A program made the translations under genes and the position numbers. Positions 53,681-64,000 of a stretch of 64,000 nt of DNA are shown here, piece after piece. The stretch covers positions 5,982,442-6,046,441 of the forward strand of contig NC_069102.1 of the NCBI RefSeq assembly GCF_947172395.1. Direction: 5' to 3'. A model generated the notes under the pieces. That model was not told where the DNA came from. It was given only the letters and a program-made list of their open reading frames with translations, and made no database searches. Each line of letters starts with the position of its first letter. The stretch's first letter is position 1. Origin of the DNA: Bicyclus anynana (Eukaryota > Arthropoda > Insecta > Lepidoptera > Nymphalidae).

Positions 53681-54916
53681 TGCCGAATATATAGCCAGAC
53701 CTTCTTCATTTTAAGGAAGTAGAAGGCATCTGGAGCTTAGACCCACCAGACTGGGTTCGAAACCCGGGTCTGGTATACCTTATGTTAGCTGATAGCTCTA
53801 TTATTATTTCACCATCATCACTGGGTGCCTTCTTCCAACTGAAGTTTGGCGGGCATGTGCAGAAAACTCTTCCGGTCTTTTGCAAAATTTTAAACCTGTG
53901 TGTAGTTTAACTTGGTCCACTCTTTGACATCCACTTTCTTCACTGTCTTCCTGGAACACATTTTCTGGGTATCTTACCTTGGATCAACCTAGGAAACCGT
54001 ACAGATGCCTGAAAAATGCAATTTTCCTCCTCATGATATGATGATTGTCGAAAAATAGCTATAGATACCTAGGGAATAAAATGAAATATAAATTGATAAT
54101 CTTAAAAATATTATCTTTTATGTGTCAACCTTTTATTGGACCACGTGTTTTCATAATACCTACAAGGTAATACTTTGATTATATGTATGTGTTTTATGAT
54201 AATCACTTAAGCCATGATTAAAAAAAGAGTCCATAAAATTTTCGTAAGCTTAATTTATTGAAATGTGTAAATACTAAATAGGTAGGTAAGTCCCGTCTTA
54301 AGTCTTAAGTACCGACTTCTCTCTCCGAACAATGAGTACCTACCTAGGTACCTTCTACATACATATCAAGAATAGGGATGATGACAGTTTTTAAAATTGT
54401 ACATAAATTAAGAGTTTACTAATAGCAAAGCAATTTTGTAAAAGCAACAGGGTATCTGCGATCATTACTTTCGGATCTACAGGGATTTAAAGGGTCAGAT
54501 TTGCGGCGCTGCCGCGGATCCCTGAAAACGCTCCATACAATATGGCACGATTTAGTGACGTCGTTGGCTCGCTGATCGTTAGGTTTGTATGGACGTTCAA
54601 ACAAAAAATTTAATAGATTTTGAAATTTTATAATCTTATTTATTTTGCAAATATCCAGACAATCTTTGCTTTTTATGCATAAATTAGTTAACATAAAAAG
54701 CAAATTGACCTTATTTACCCTAATGTATCATAAAAATCAAAATATTCAAACCTAGGCATCATCCCCATTGTTATGGATTTAATAAAAAAAAATCTTTATA
54801 AATAAAAGTTTAATTTCACCTAAGCTATATTACCTACCTACCAATAAAAATGGTCCCGGGATCTACTTATCTTACACATAAGTGTGAACTTGAAGGTAAA
54901 TTAGGTAGGTATATAT
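53681..54916. other. No gene seen
   Basis: AT-rich. A tRNA B-box-like GGGTTCGAAACCC near 53757 is isolated. No frame with motifs. Confidence 0.45.
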
Positions 54917-55442
54917 GTTACCGTTAAATTGTAAAATACGTTAGTTTATAATCTAACTCGTAATATTATAATCTACCGTCTTACTATTGTGAACTGAAAA
55001 TACTGATTACCATTAACGTGTTTTTTTTTTCGGTTTATTATAATCTATCGGAAGTGAAACCGTTAAATTGACAATCAGGATAAATTTACCATAGAGTTAC
55101 AAAAATAAATTTTAGCTGGTGGGAGGCTTCGGCCGTGGCTAGTTACCACCCTACCGACAAAGACGTATCGCCAAGCAATTTAGCGTTCCGGTACGATGCC
55201 GTGTAGAAACCGAAAGGAGTGTGGATTTTCATCCTCCTCCTAACAAGTCCGCTTCCTTCTTAGATTACATCATCACTTACCATCAGGTGAGATTGTATTC
55301 AAGGGCTAACTTGTAAACAATAAAAAATAAAAAAAATATTACAGCGGGCACATTAAAAATAGTAAAAAATTACAATGGACAAATCAAAGAAAAAAGAAGT
55401 GAGATTATAAATTAACGTATTTTACAATCTAACGGTGACATA
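54917..55442. mobile_element. Element Y with terminal inverted repeats, containing a SINE A
   Basis: The left end ATGTTACCGTTAAATTGTAA..TTATAATCT is reversed at the right end 55395-55442 (AGATTATAAATTAACG..CTAACGGTGACAT). A 5'-truncated SINE A (55108-55330) is nested inside. A relative at 48.52 kb lacks the SINE. Confidence 0.75.
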
Positions 55443-55937
55443 AAGCAATCGCGCAATACAGTGGTAACACGTTTCCTTTTGATTTACGTTTTAGGTATTT
55501 CTAAACTCTACTAGATATTATTTGTATTCTGTATACTTATTCAGCATTTGTACTGAGAGCTAATGCTCATTTTAAGCGCCTGTACCAAAATGTATATCAA
55601 ATAATTCAGACATCATCATTGTTAAATTGATTCATTATAGGTTGGAATTCCATTTTTTTGTCAAGTACTTATGTTTTTTATATTTACACAATTTGTACAC
55701 CAGAAGACAAGGAAACAAACGAACATAACAAACAAATAAGAAGGAAGACACAAAAAGCGCTTCCTTTCTTTTCTTCCAATCACCCTAAATTTTAAAAAAA
55801 TATATATTTTTTTTAATTTTAAAAATAATCCGGTTCTCCGACTGTGGAGTTTAGGGACACACCAACTAACCAGTGAAAAGGGCTACAGAGTGAGGAACCT
55901 TGTCACACTTCGCTTCGTCTCAAGACACTATTAGTCA

Positions 55938-56302
55938 GGGATCCGTAGAACATTTTGAACAACTGATTACTATCAAGTTAATTTTTCGTGAGTAGCTTCA
56001 TCTCGATGAGGCTATCAACTTATTTATTGACGAAAAATCTTGATTCTGGTAGCTAACTGAGTTACTAGGAAATAAAATTTTCTGAGCGTCGGAACGAGAT
56101 CAAGTACCACGCAATTTGTAGAACATTGTAGCTGTTAAATTGTATAACTATTATTAACTTAATCAACAGTAAAAAACAACAACAGGTTAGTAACTACTCT
56201 CCTCCCTACTTGTATCAATGACGAGGTTATTAAATCGAGATGAAGTACTCACGAAAAAATAATTTAATAGTAATCAGTTGTACAAAATGTTCTACGGATC
56301 CC
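55938..56302. mobile_element. 365-bp foldback MITE
   Basis: GGGATCCGTAGAACATTTTG on the left pairs with CAAAATGTTCTACGGATCCC on the right; homology continues about 70 bp inward through CTCACGAAAAA/TTTTTCGTGAG. A loose copy of the end (GGGATCCGTAGAACATG) follows at 56319. Confidence 0.85.
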
Positions 56303-57494
56303 TCCCGGACTTTACCATCTGGGATCCGTAGAACATGTTTACAATTTCTTTGTAAAACAATGTTTGTTGAAGCGATGTTAGGAATATTACGTTACGGCTG
56401 ACAGTTAAAATTATGACATATCTTGACGTGTCAAAAACTCTCTTCCAAGTACGCCCGCTTCCATCTTAGATTGCATCGTAAGATCGCAATCAAGGACTAA
56501 TTTGTCATAGAATAATTAAATAAAATGAAAAAATTGTCAGCTGCAATTGCATTGGTATGTTGAGGAATACCTCTCGAATATTTCTTACAAAATATACCAT
56601 GATAAAGTAAATCCCACATGTTACAGAAAATATACAAGCAACAAACAACAACAAAACCCGACTGCGTTAGTATATAAACTGAAGCCATGCCATGGGAACT
56701 TAGAAGAACGTGAAATCTTTATGAAGCAGCGTCATCTACATTCTAGATTTAAGATTCCAGGATAGTAAATTCAATGACTTATGGTGTGTATGTAATAAAA
56801 TGTTTTTAGAGATTGAAACCGTATAAGCACGGAAAAAAAAGCGAAAAAAAAAAAGAATTGTTTTTCCTTTTAATTATTTTTTTTAATTATATTTTCGCGT
56901 AATAGGAAGAATGTGTTTGTATTTCTAAAGTAAAGGGATTATTAAAGAAAGACAGTAAGTGTACATTAATTTCAACGACGTTCCACATAGTCATTTGGCC
57001 TAGTGGTGTATAACAAAGGTACGATTCCAATAATACACTGTAATCTTTGGGCTGACGTTCCTAGCTCGGGGACTATAAGTGCTATAAGCTTCTTTTAGCT
57101 GATATTGGTTTTAGCTTTTCGCTATTGATTTTTTTATATGACTGCTATTTTTTTCACAGTCAAACTTTACTTATGATTCTTTATAGTACTGTGAACAATA
57201 AATATAGTTTTTATTTGGGGATGACTTACTATATTATACATATATTAGACATACAAACTTATTTTGTACCTGGCCTTACAGTACCAAATAGGCAATTAGT
57301 ATTTCCATACAAAATTGAGATAAAAAATGAATGATAGAATGATAGAAATTTATTCAAATCTAAAAGATATAGACAGTCAGAACCCTCCTCTTAAGATAGT
57401 ATGTCATATAATGATATTAATTTATTATGGTATACTTTTTACGCACTTACTAGCGCATGGCATATTGGTGAAAAACAATTTCTGATACCAATTT
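56303..57494. other. No gene; minor SINE scrap
   Basis: A short SINE A tail at about 56455-56512 (CCCGCTTCCATCTTAGATTG). The frames of 60-72 codons have no motifs. Confidence 0.45.
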
Positions 57495-58715
57495 TTTAAC
57501 CGACTTCCAAAAAGGAGGAGGTTCTACGTTCGGCTGTATGTATGTTTTTTTTTTTTTTATGTATGTCCAGCGATAATTTCGTCAATTATGGACCGATTTT
57601 GAAAATTCTTTTTTTGTTTTGTAGGGTTTACTTCCAGGGTGGTCCCATTTTTTTCATGTCAGGATCTGATGAAGGCATCCTGGAGAAATTGAGGGGAACT
57701 TTCGAAAGTTGTAGAGACGGCTAGCACGTTTGTTAGTGTTTCCATAAGGTATTTTAAACCACTACAACTTTATGAAGGTTTGGAGTTGGTCTGATGATGG
57801 AGCCGAAACACAGACGATGGAACTCGTCAAGGATTTACAGCAATCACCTTTTGTTTGGGCTTGATTAATTTGTATTGATGAGTACTTTCCACCTATATGG
57901 GTTGTGACTGTATTAAGGGTCTGGTGATGAAGACGAGGGACAGTGAAGAGAACTCCTCGACGGTTCACAGTAGCTACCTTGTGTTTGGACTTGATAAATT
58001 TGTATTGATGAGAACTTACCACCTAGATGGATTGTGACTGTATTAAAGGTTTGATGATGAAGACGAGGGGCAGTGAAGAGAACTCCTCGACGGTTCACAG
58101 TAGCTACCTTGTGTTTGGACTTGATAAATTTGTATTGATGAGAACTTTCCACCTAGAAGGATTGTGACTGTATTAAGGGTCTGGTGATGAAGACGAGGGA
58201 CAGTGAAGAGAACTCCTCGACGGTTCACAGTAGCTACCTTGTGTTTGGACTTGATAAACTCCTCGACGGCTCACAGTAGCTACCTTGTGTTTGGACTTGA
58301 TAATTTTGTATTGATAAGAACTTTCCACTTAGATAGGTTGTGACTGTACACACGCAGTGGGTATGCTAACACTAAAAATAAAAAAATAAAAATTTTAATT
58401 AAAAAAATTCAACCGACTTCCAACTCAAAAAATAACTTTAACTAAAAAGCAAAAAATAACATCCTACCTATGTGCTACCTTCTGATCAGTTTGAAGGCGG
58501 TGCCAAGCCAGTGTCGTGTTTTAATTAAAGCTGTTTCTGGAATAACCACAGAAATGTTGTAGTTTAAACGTATTTAATTAAAACATCACTGGCTTGGCAC
58601 CGCCTTCAAACTGATCAGAAGGTAGCACATAGGTAGGATGTTATTTTTTGCTTTTTAGTTAAAGTTATTTTTTGAGTTGGAAGTCGGTTGAATTTTTTTA
58701 ATTAAAATTTTTATT
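57495..58715 (+). mobile_element. Large repeat Z, second copy
   Basis: Starts TTTTTTAACCGACTTCCAAA, has 130-bp tandem units (starts at 57877, 58007, 58137; a shortened one at about 58313), then a foldback of about 320 bp (58387-58709) in which GCGGTGCCAAGCCAGTG and CACTGGCTTGGCACCGC face each other. Similar overall to 31878-33045. Confidence 0.82.
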
Positions 58716-59354
58716 ATATAAGTGTATGACTATGCTTGACATTTTTTGTCGTTTGTTTCAAAATTTTTAGCATATTTTGAACGGAAACAGCCTTTGAATC
58801 CAGCGTATCTTCAAATATCAATTTGTTATGATTTTTACTAACCATGATTTTCTCGAATATATCTTAAATAATATATGTATCTACCTACCTTGGAAATAGA
58901 TGTAGGTACATATTACAAATATAATATCTAACCTTTAAGTATAACAAAGAAACAATACAGCGTAATTAAATTTTGAATATTGTTATCGCCGCGTTGCAAC
59001 GACTTGCGGTACGGACGGCTTCAGTGTGCTCGTGGCATTCGAGCCGTCCATATTTCTTGTTGTGTAATTCTTCATGGGTTACTTAGGATAGGCGGGGAGA
59101 GTGACTTAAGTGGAAAAGGGGAGTGTTAGATAACTGTCAAAGGCGCCTTTAACCCTACACACATCGTTTACAAGTGCGTGACTTCACTCAAGGTCATTCT
59201 CTACCATTCTAGGGTCTTATTTTGGTTACAGTTTGATTTGTTAATTAAGTTGTCCTGACAAATGTTGTGAATCATACACAGCGTTTGCCTTTATTCGACA
59301 TTAGTTTTCTTATTTTTGTAATCTTTTCGGAGTCTGCTAAAAATATTTTATATG
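58716..59354. other. No gene seen
   Basis: AT-rich, nothing recognised. Confidence 0.45.
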
Positions 59355-60620
59355 ATACTAGCCAACGCCCTACGGTTTCACCCGTGTAGTACACGTTCCC
59401 TTATGAATACGGGATTAACATATAGCCTATGACACTCAAATTTCACAAATAACGTAGCTTTCTAGTGGTAAAATAATTTAAAAAATCGGGTCATACCTAC
59501 ATACATACACCCTACAACAAAACAAACTTTATTTCTTCATAATATTAGTATAGATATAGATAATAATTAATAAAATATATATATATTTTTTAACAAATTA
59601 TTATCAAACGTCTGTCGGGTCAGCTAGTTATGTTTAGGAAGGTTTAATTATGTAGTTACGTACCTATATGTTTACGTACCTATAATTTAACAATTTCTTA
59701 ATTGGTTGGTCTCATTTGGTAATTGAAGTCTTTGTGACTTTGGCTTATGACTTTTCCGTTGTCCTTGGCACTTGTCATTTGTAGAAACTATTAAATTATT
59801 AGCGTATATAACAAAGGCCTGCAACAGCCAGATATAACTCATTTTCAACGAGCCTACTATGTATCTCGGTGCACCATTTAAATAATGAGTCACCACGTAA
59901 TTTTTTATCGTATTTTCCCGACTTGAAGTCCGCGTGAAATTCAGTTTTTTACTAATCCCGCGGGAACCATCGAGTTTTCCGGGATGAAAAGTAGCCTATG
60001 TGTTATTCCAGAGTAAAATCTATTTCCGTTCCAAATTTCAACCAAATCGCTTCTGTAGCCGCGTAAAAGAGAAACAAACATACTTACACACAAACTTTCG
60101 CCTTTATAATGTTAGTGTGAAGTGTTTTCTAAAGAATTTTTCGTATCTGTGACAATAAAAGTAATTAGTAATTGTAAAGAATAAACAACTTTCAACTCTA
60201 TATCAAGGTTATTAAATTATTTATTACGCTATAGAATAATATATTTCTTATTTTCAGCCAATATCGTAATTATAAATAACTAGCCGACGCCCGCGACTTC
60301 GTCCGCGTGAATCTTGATGTAAACTTTCCACTACCCCTATCCTAGCCTATCCCTAGCCCTACCCTACTCCTACCTACCCCTACCCTACTTTTCTGTTTGA
60401 TTTTTTACACCTTGTGTCCGAAAACCCTAATATCTTACTGAACCCTATTTTTTTCCAAAATAAAATTTAGCCTATGTTACTTGTAGATAATTTAGCTTTC
60501 GAATGGTGAAAGAATTTTTAAAATCGGTCCAGAAGTTTTTGAGCCTATTCATTACAATCAAACAAACAAACAAACAAACATACAAACAAAGTTTTCCTCT
60601 TTATAATATTAAGTATAGAT
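59355..60620 (+). repeat. Three GCGGACGCC-type lepidopteran repeats
   Basis: 59355-59560 (ATACTAGCCAACGCCCTACG to TCATAATATTAGTATAGATA), 59935-60120 (partial; GTCCGCGTGAAATTCAG to CCTTTATAATGTTAGTG) and 60280-60620 (ACTAGCCGACGCCCGCGACT to CCTCTTTATAATATTAAGTA). The last holds a CCCTACC-rich stretch and AAACAAACAAACAAAC. Confidence 0.72.
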
Positions 60621-62029
60621 GTAAGGAGTTTGTAAGTGTGCTATATTTTACATTACACTACACGTATGTTCATTTAGGACACGCCCCCGGGTACGGAGTA
60701 TTCAAAACTAAAAATTACAAAAGCGAATTCCAGAAAATTCAATATTCCGTGATAGAAACAAGGGCTGACAAATAGCCTTTATAAAATGAGGTAGGTCTAG
60801 ATATCGCAAGCTCTCAGTTCATTGTAAAGTCCACAAACGATTCTGTGTCAAGTGACAAAGTAAATATAAACAATTTGATTTAATGACGGTTTGTATGTAC
60901 CTATTCGTATTTGATTCAACTTATTTTTGGATATGTAAGTAAAGGTCTACCTACTTAGTAGGTAGGTACCTACAGCTCGTGCGGATTAATTTGACCCATG
61001 GCTCGAATGACGTTTGTACTGGAATTGTATGGATGGGTTTGGAAGCCAGGTGTCAAGTTATTGCGCACGGGTGTAACTATTTATTTTCAGTGAGTTTTTA
61101 CCCATAAGTAGATAGGTATAGATTGCGCTGGCGTCATGTTAGCTGAATAAACTATACCTCGTAGATCGCAGCATGTTAGTTGAACTATGCACCATAACTT
61201 CTTCTTGACGCGTAACCATAGCAAAGATTTTATAAATTACCCCAACGGCCCTATAGGTCGAGGTCTGAGTCTCAGAGGAGACACCCATAGAAAGTCGTCT
61301 ACTACTCTGCCTCTGCTACAGGCGATGCTTCTGCGCTCGTCCAAAACCCCCGGTGACGCCGCTGAGGTTCCATAGGAGCCTACGGCACTTACACAATCAG
61401 AAAAATGTGGTACATACTTGTACATATGTTTTCTGTGGTAGGTGTAGGTATATTTGCTACTGAATATTTCTTAAATAATTCTAACCTTTGGCCCAGCGCC
61501 TTTAGCACTTATTTACTTATATAACATTAATTACGTAACTAATATAGATAATTGCAATCATAATAGTTTACACATTCAACTGCACTATTGCCCTTGTCCT
61601 TGTCTAATGACAGTTGGTTAATCAATTTATTATTAACAATATTTCTTATTATTTATATTAATTTAATTCTGTTTTTATACTATAATCATGAATGATTTCT
61701 AGCTATAGTACTCCCCCGAAATGCTAGCCATGCCAGCTGCTAATAACAATACAATATACCGCCATGTGGAATGTTGAGTCAACTATTATTGTTCCGATGG
61801 TTGTTTCAGTAAATGGTCTTACAGCGAAAAGATAGACTGTGCGTAACTGGCAATGGAACGAGAATTACATCTTACCGTCAAATCGAAGTTCCTTCTTCTT
61901 CAATGTTCCTACGGTTCATAGTGACCGAATTACTATTATTTTCATTTCCTATACATTGTTTTTAATCTGTCCTACCTACGATGCGAAGATACCTGCGATG
62001 AGAAGAGCGGTCAATAAAACTAAACCGTA
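60621..62029. other. No gene; shared repeat pieces
   Basis: 60975-61070 recurs near 22.81 kb. 61335-61410 (GGTGACGCCGCTGAGGTTCC) matches the interior of the MITE at 18.87-19.36 kb. The rest is unassigned. Confidence 0.45.
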
Positions 62030-62300
62030 ATCATTATCAACTCATATTCGGCTCACTGTTGAGCTCGAGTCTCTTCTCAGAATGAGAGATTTTCAGGCAG
62101 ACTTCACACACGCAGAGCATTAAGAAAATTCACTAGTGTACAGGTTTCCTCACGATGTTTACCTTCACCGTTTGAGACACGTGATATTTAATTTCTTAAA
62201 ATGCACCCAACTTGAAAGTTGGAGGTATATGCCCCGGTCCGAATTCAAAACCACACCCTCCGGGATCGGAGGCAGAGATCATATCCACAGGGCTATCAAA
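62030..62300 (-). mobile_element. SINE B copy
   Basis: CTCATATTCGGCTCACTGTT through GGTTTCCTCACGATGTTT to the reversed head with CCTCCGGGATCGGAGGC. Confidence 0.75.
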
Positions 62301-62461
62301 ACCGTAATGCTCACTTAGAATTAATCGATTTCAGATATCTGAAAACCTCGTCAAAAGAATGTTTGCTACATCCCTGTATATTTTATCTTACCTACAGGAA
62401 TGTGGACTACGCAGGTGAAACGGAAACCGTGGAATGTCTGCTAGTCATTTAATTTTTTTTT

Positions 62462-62786
62462 CTTTTACTTTTTACAAGTTAGCCCTTGGCCTTGACTACA
62501 ATCCCACCTGATGGTAAGTGATAATGCAATCTAAGATGAAAGCGGGCTAACTTGTTAGAAGGAGGATAAAAATCTACACCCCTTTCGGTTTCTACACGAC
62601 ATCGTACCGAAACGCTAAATCGCTTGGCGGTACGTTTTTGTCGGTGGTAACTAGCCACGGCCGTAGCCTCCCACCAGTCTGACCTGGACCAATTAAGAAA
62701 ACCTCAATCGCCCCAGCTGGGAATCGAACCCAGGACCCAGGTCTCTTAAATCCATTGCGCACACCACTGCGCCATGGAAGCCGTCA
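62462..62786 (-). mobile_element. SINE A copy, full length
   Basis: Reverse-strand copy of 22897-23205: CACTTACCATC-type tail reversed (CACCTGATGGTAAGTG), GGTTTCTACACG, and head with GGGAATCGAACCC and ACTGCGCCATGGAAGCCGTC. Confidence 0.85.
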
Positions 62787-63424
62787 CTTTACCTCTAATA
62801 TACCTATAGATGTAAAATGGTCTCAGCGCTATGTACTTGATGCACTGCAGTAGTTGAGGGTTAAGGCCATTGGATCGATGTTAAGTCGTTACTAGTCATT
62901 GAAAAAAACATCAATATCTATCTACTTACCTGCTTATTTATAGAATCTAAAATATGCAGTGGATAAGTAACTTGGTAAACATACATTATACAATAACTTG
63001 GAGTTCAAAGTGTAGAATGTAGATTATTATCTAACGCCTGGCGTCTGAGGCCTGGGGTCGTGGGTTTGAGATGTTGAGAAGGTTCAAAATACCTACGTTT
63101 GCTTAACTTTCAACTTACGGGCGCAGTGTTAAAGATGATATTTGATTAGCCCATTTAGATATCTAGATGGGTTTGTGTTACACGTACAATACACCAGATG
63201 TAATAAATTATTTATTATTAAGTACCCTTGATACCAATAATTTGTTTACTTATGGAGTCACTTAAGTTTTCGACTTCCAAAAAGGTAGGTAGGTAGGTAT
63301 GTCCAGTGTTATTTCCTTCATTTGTACCTACTACTTTAACTTTACTTTACTTTACTACTTTTTTTGGCTGTCTGTTTTTGTCTTTAGAACTGCTAAACTA
63401 ATTTAATTTTAACATTAACTGAAA
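62787..63424. other. No gene; GGTA simple repeat
   Basis: A GGTAGGTAGGTAGGTATG stretch near 63285. Otherwise nothing recognised. Confidence 0.45.
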
Positions 63425-63545
63425 GATAGAGGAGGTAATTGAGCAACATATACGCTACTTTATATCACGAAAGCCATGGATTACGCGAGGATAGCGAAAA
63501 CTGAAATTCACGCATACGAAGTCGCTGGCGTCTGCTTGTTTTTTG
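63425..63545 (-). repeat. GCGGACGCC-type repeat, degenerate reverse copy
   Basis: Runs from ATTGAGCAACATATACGCTA to ACGAAGTCGCTGGCGTCTGC. Confidence 0.55.
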
Positions 63546-63639
63546 ATAAATGTTGCGTGAAATTGGAAAAGGGAGCATTTTTAGGGTTCTGTAGTCCTCA
63601 AAAAACTCTCTCGTGGTCGTGAACAAAGTCGTAACATAA

Positions 63640-63708
63640 AATCTTAAAGAATATTTTTTAGGGTACCTACTACCTTAGTAGGTACCCTAAAAAATATTTT
63701 TTAAGATT
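63640..63708. repeat. Near-perfect 69-bp palindrome
   Basis: Arms of 33 bp (AATCTTAAAGAATATTTTTT..ACTA) with one mismatch and a 3-base loop. Confidence 0.9.
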
Positions 63709-64000
63709 ACAACTTGTAAAGTGGGGATATTTTTTTTACTACTTTATCTAATAATGTGGCATATCGTTGGATAGGTCTTTAAAAGATATGAGGGGTCTTC
63801 TTCCAATACTCTTCGATTTAGGGATCCGTTTGTAAAATATTTAAGAGCTAATTTTTGCTAAAAAAAATTCCCTACCCTCTACCGGCTAAACGGTTTTTAT
63901 AGATACGTAAAAAAATCACAAAAGTAGGATATACAATTAAATTACAAGGAAACCTATAACGGCTAATTAGCAATCGCTATTTAAAGAGTATTAGTCACCC
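63709..64000. other. No gene seen
   Basis: AT-rich end of the window; nothing recognised. Confidence 0.45.

Overview
The window looks like nuclear DNA of a moth or butterfly (Lepidoptera). It is AT-rich, has spliceosomal introns, and is full of interspersed repeats of kinds I know from Lepidoptera: several tRNA-like SINEs, foldback MITEs, RTE and CR1-like non-LTR retrotransposons, and repeats starting with a GCGGACGCC-type end. I cannot name the species.

The only host genes I can support form one dispersed family: eight apparently intact paralogues and one clear pseudogene over about 50 kb. In order they are copy 1 (1027-1992, -), copies 2, 3 and 4 (4716-5294, 9634-10047, 13641-14057, all +), copy 5 (19716-20504, -), copy 6 (exons 24010-24323 and 25312-25369, -), copy 7 (30019-31305, -), a pseudogene (39931-40632, +) and copy 8 (49307-50761, +). 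Each encodes a small secreted, acidic, cysteine-free, Pro/Val/Ile-rich protein. The parts are a signal peptide, a short N-terminal module, 0 to 24 copies of a 12-residue unit (type VDESPISVGPVI), a conserved V-x-[VI]-N-V-N strand motif and an acidic tail, often with EIEPTPVIVV units and a C-terminal LPDELN-like end. I do not recognise a characterised family and assign no function. An extracellular structural or surface-coating role (gut, eggshell, cuticle or silk) is inference.

Every intact copy has the same gene plan: a WGATAR box 11-14 nt upstream of a TATA box, a short non-coding exon 1 ending at a GTAAGT donor, and an intron whose acceptor lies 0-9 nt before the ATG. Promoters fall into subgroups matching the protein subgroups (copies 1, 8 and the pseudogene; 2-4; 6-7; 5 alone). 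A decayed promoter block near 28.7 kb hints at another lost member. Nearly all Lys/Arg in the repeat and tail regions precede Pro, and copy 6 has none in the mature protein.

The rest is transposon-derived: a CR1-like LINE with one frameshift (15.3-18.25 kb), a 5'-truncated RTE-like LINE with one frameshift (35.5-37.7 kb), an RTE LINE with an intact 965-codon frame (44.6-47.5 kb) that appears inserted into another repeat, many RTE 3' fragments with TGA tails, SINEs, foldback elements and several short near-perfect palindromes. From about 51 kb to the end I see no gene.
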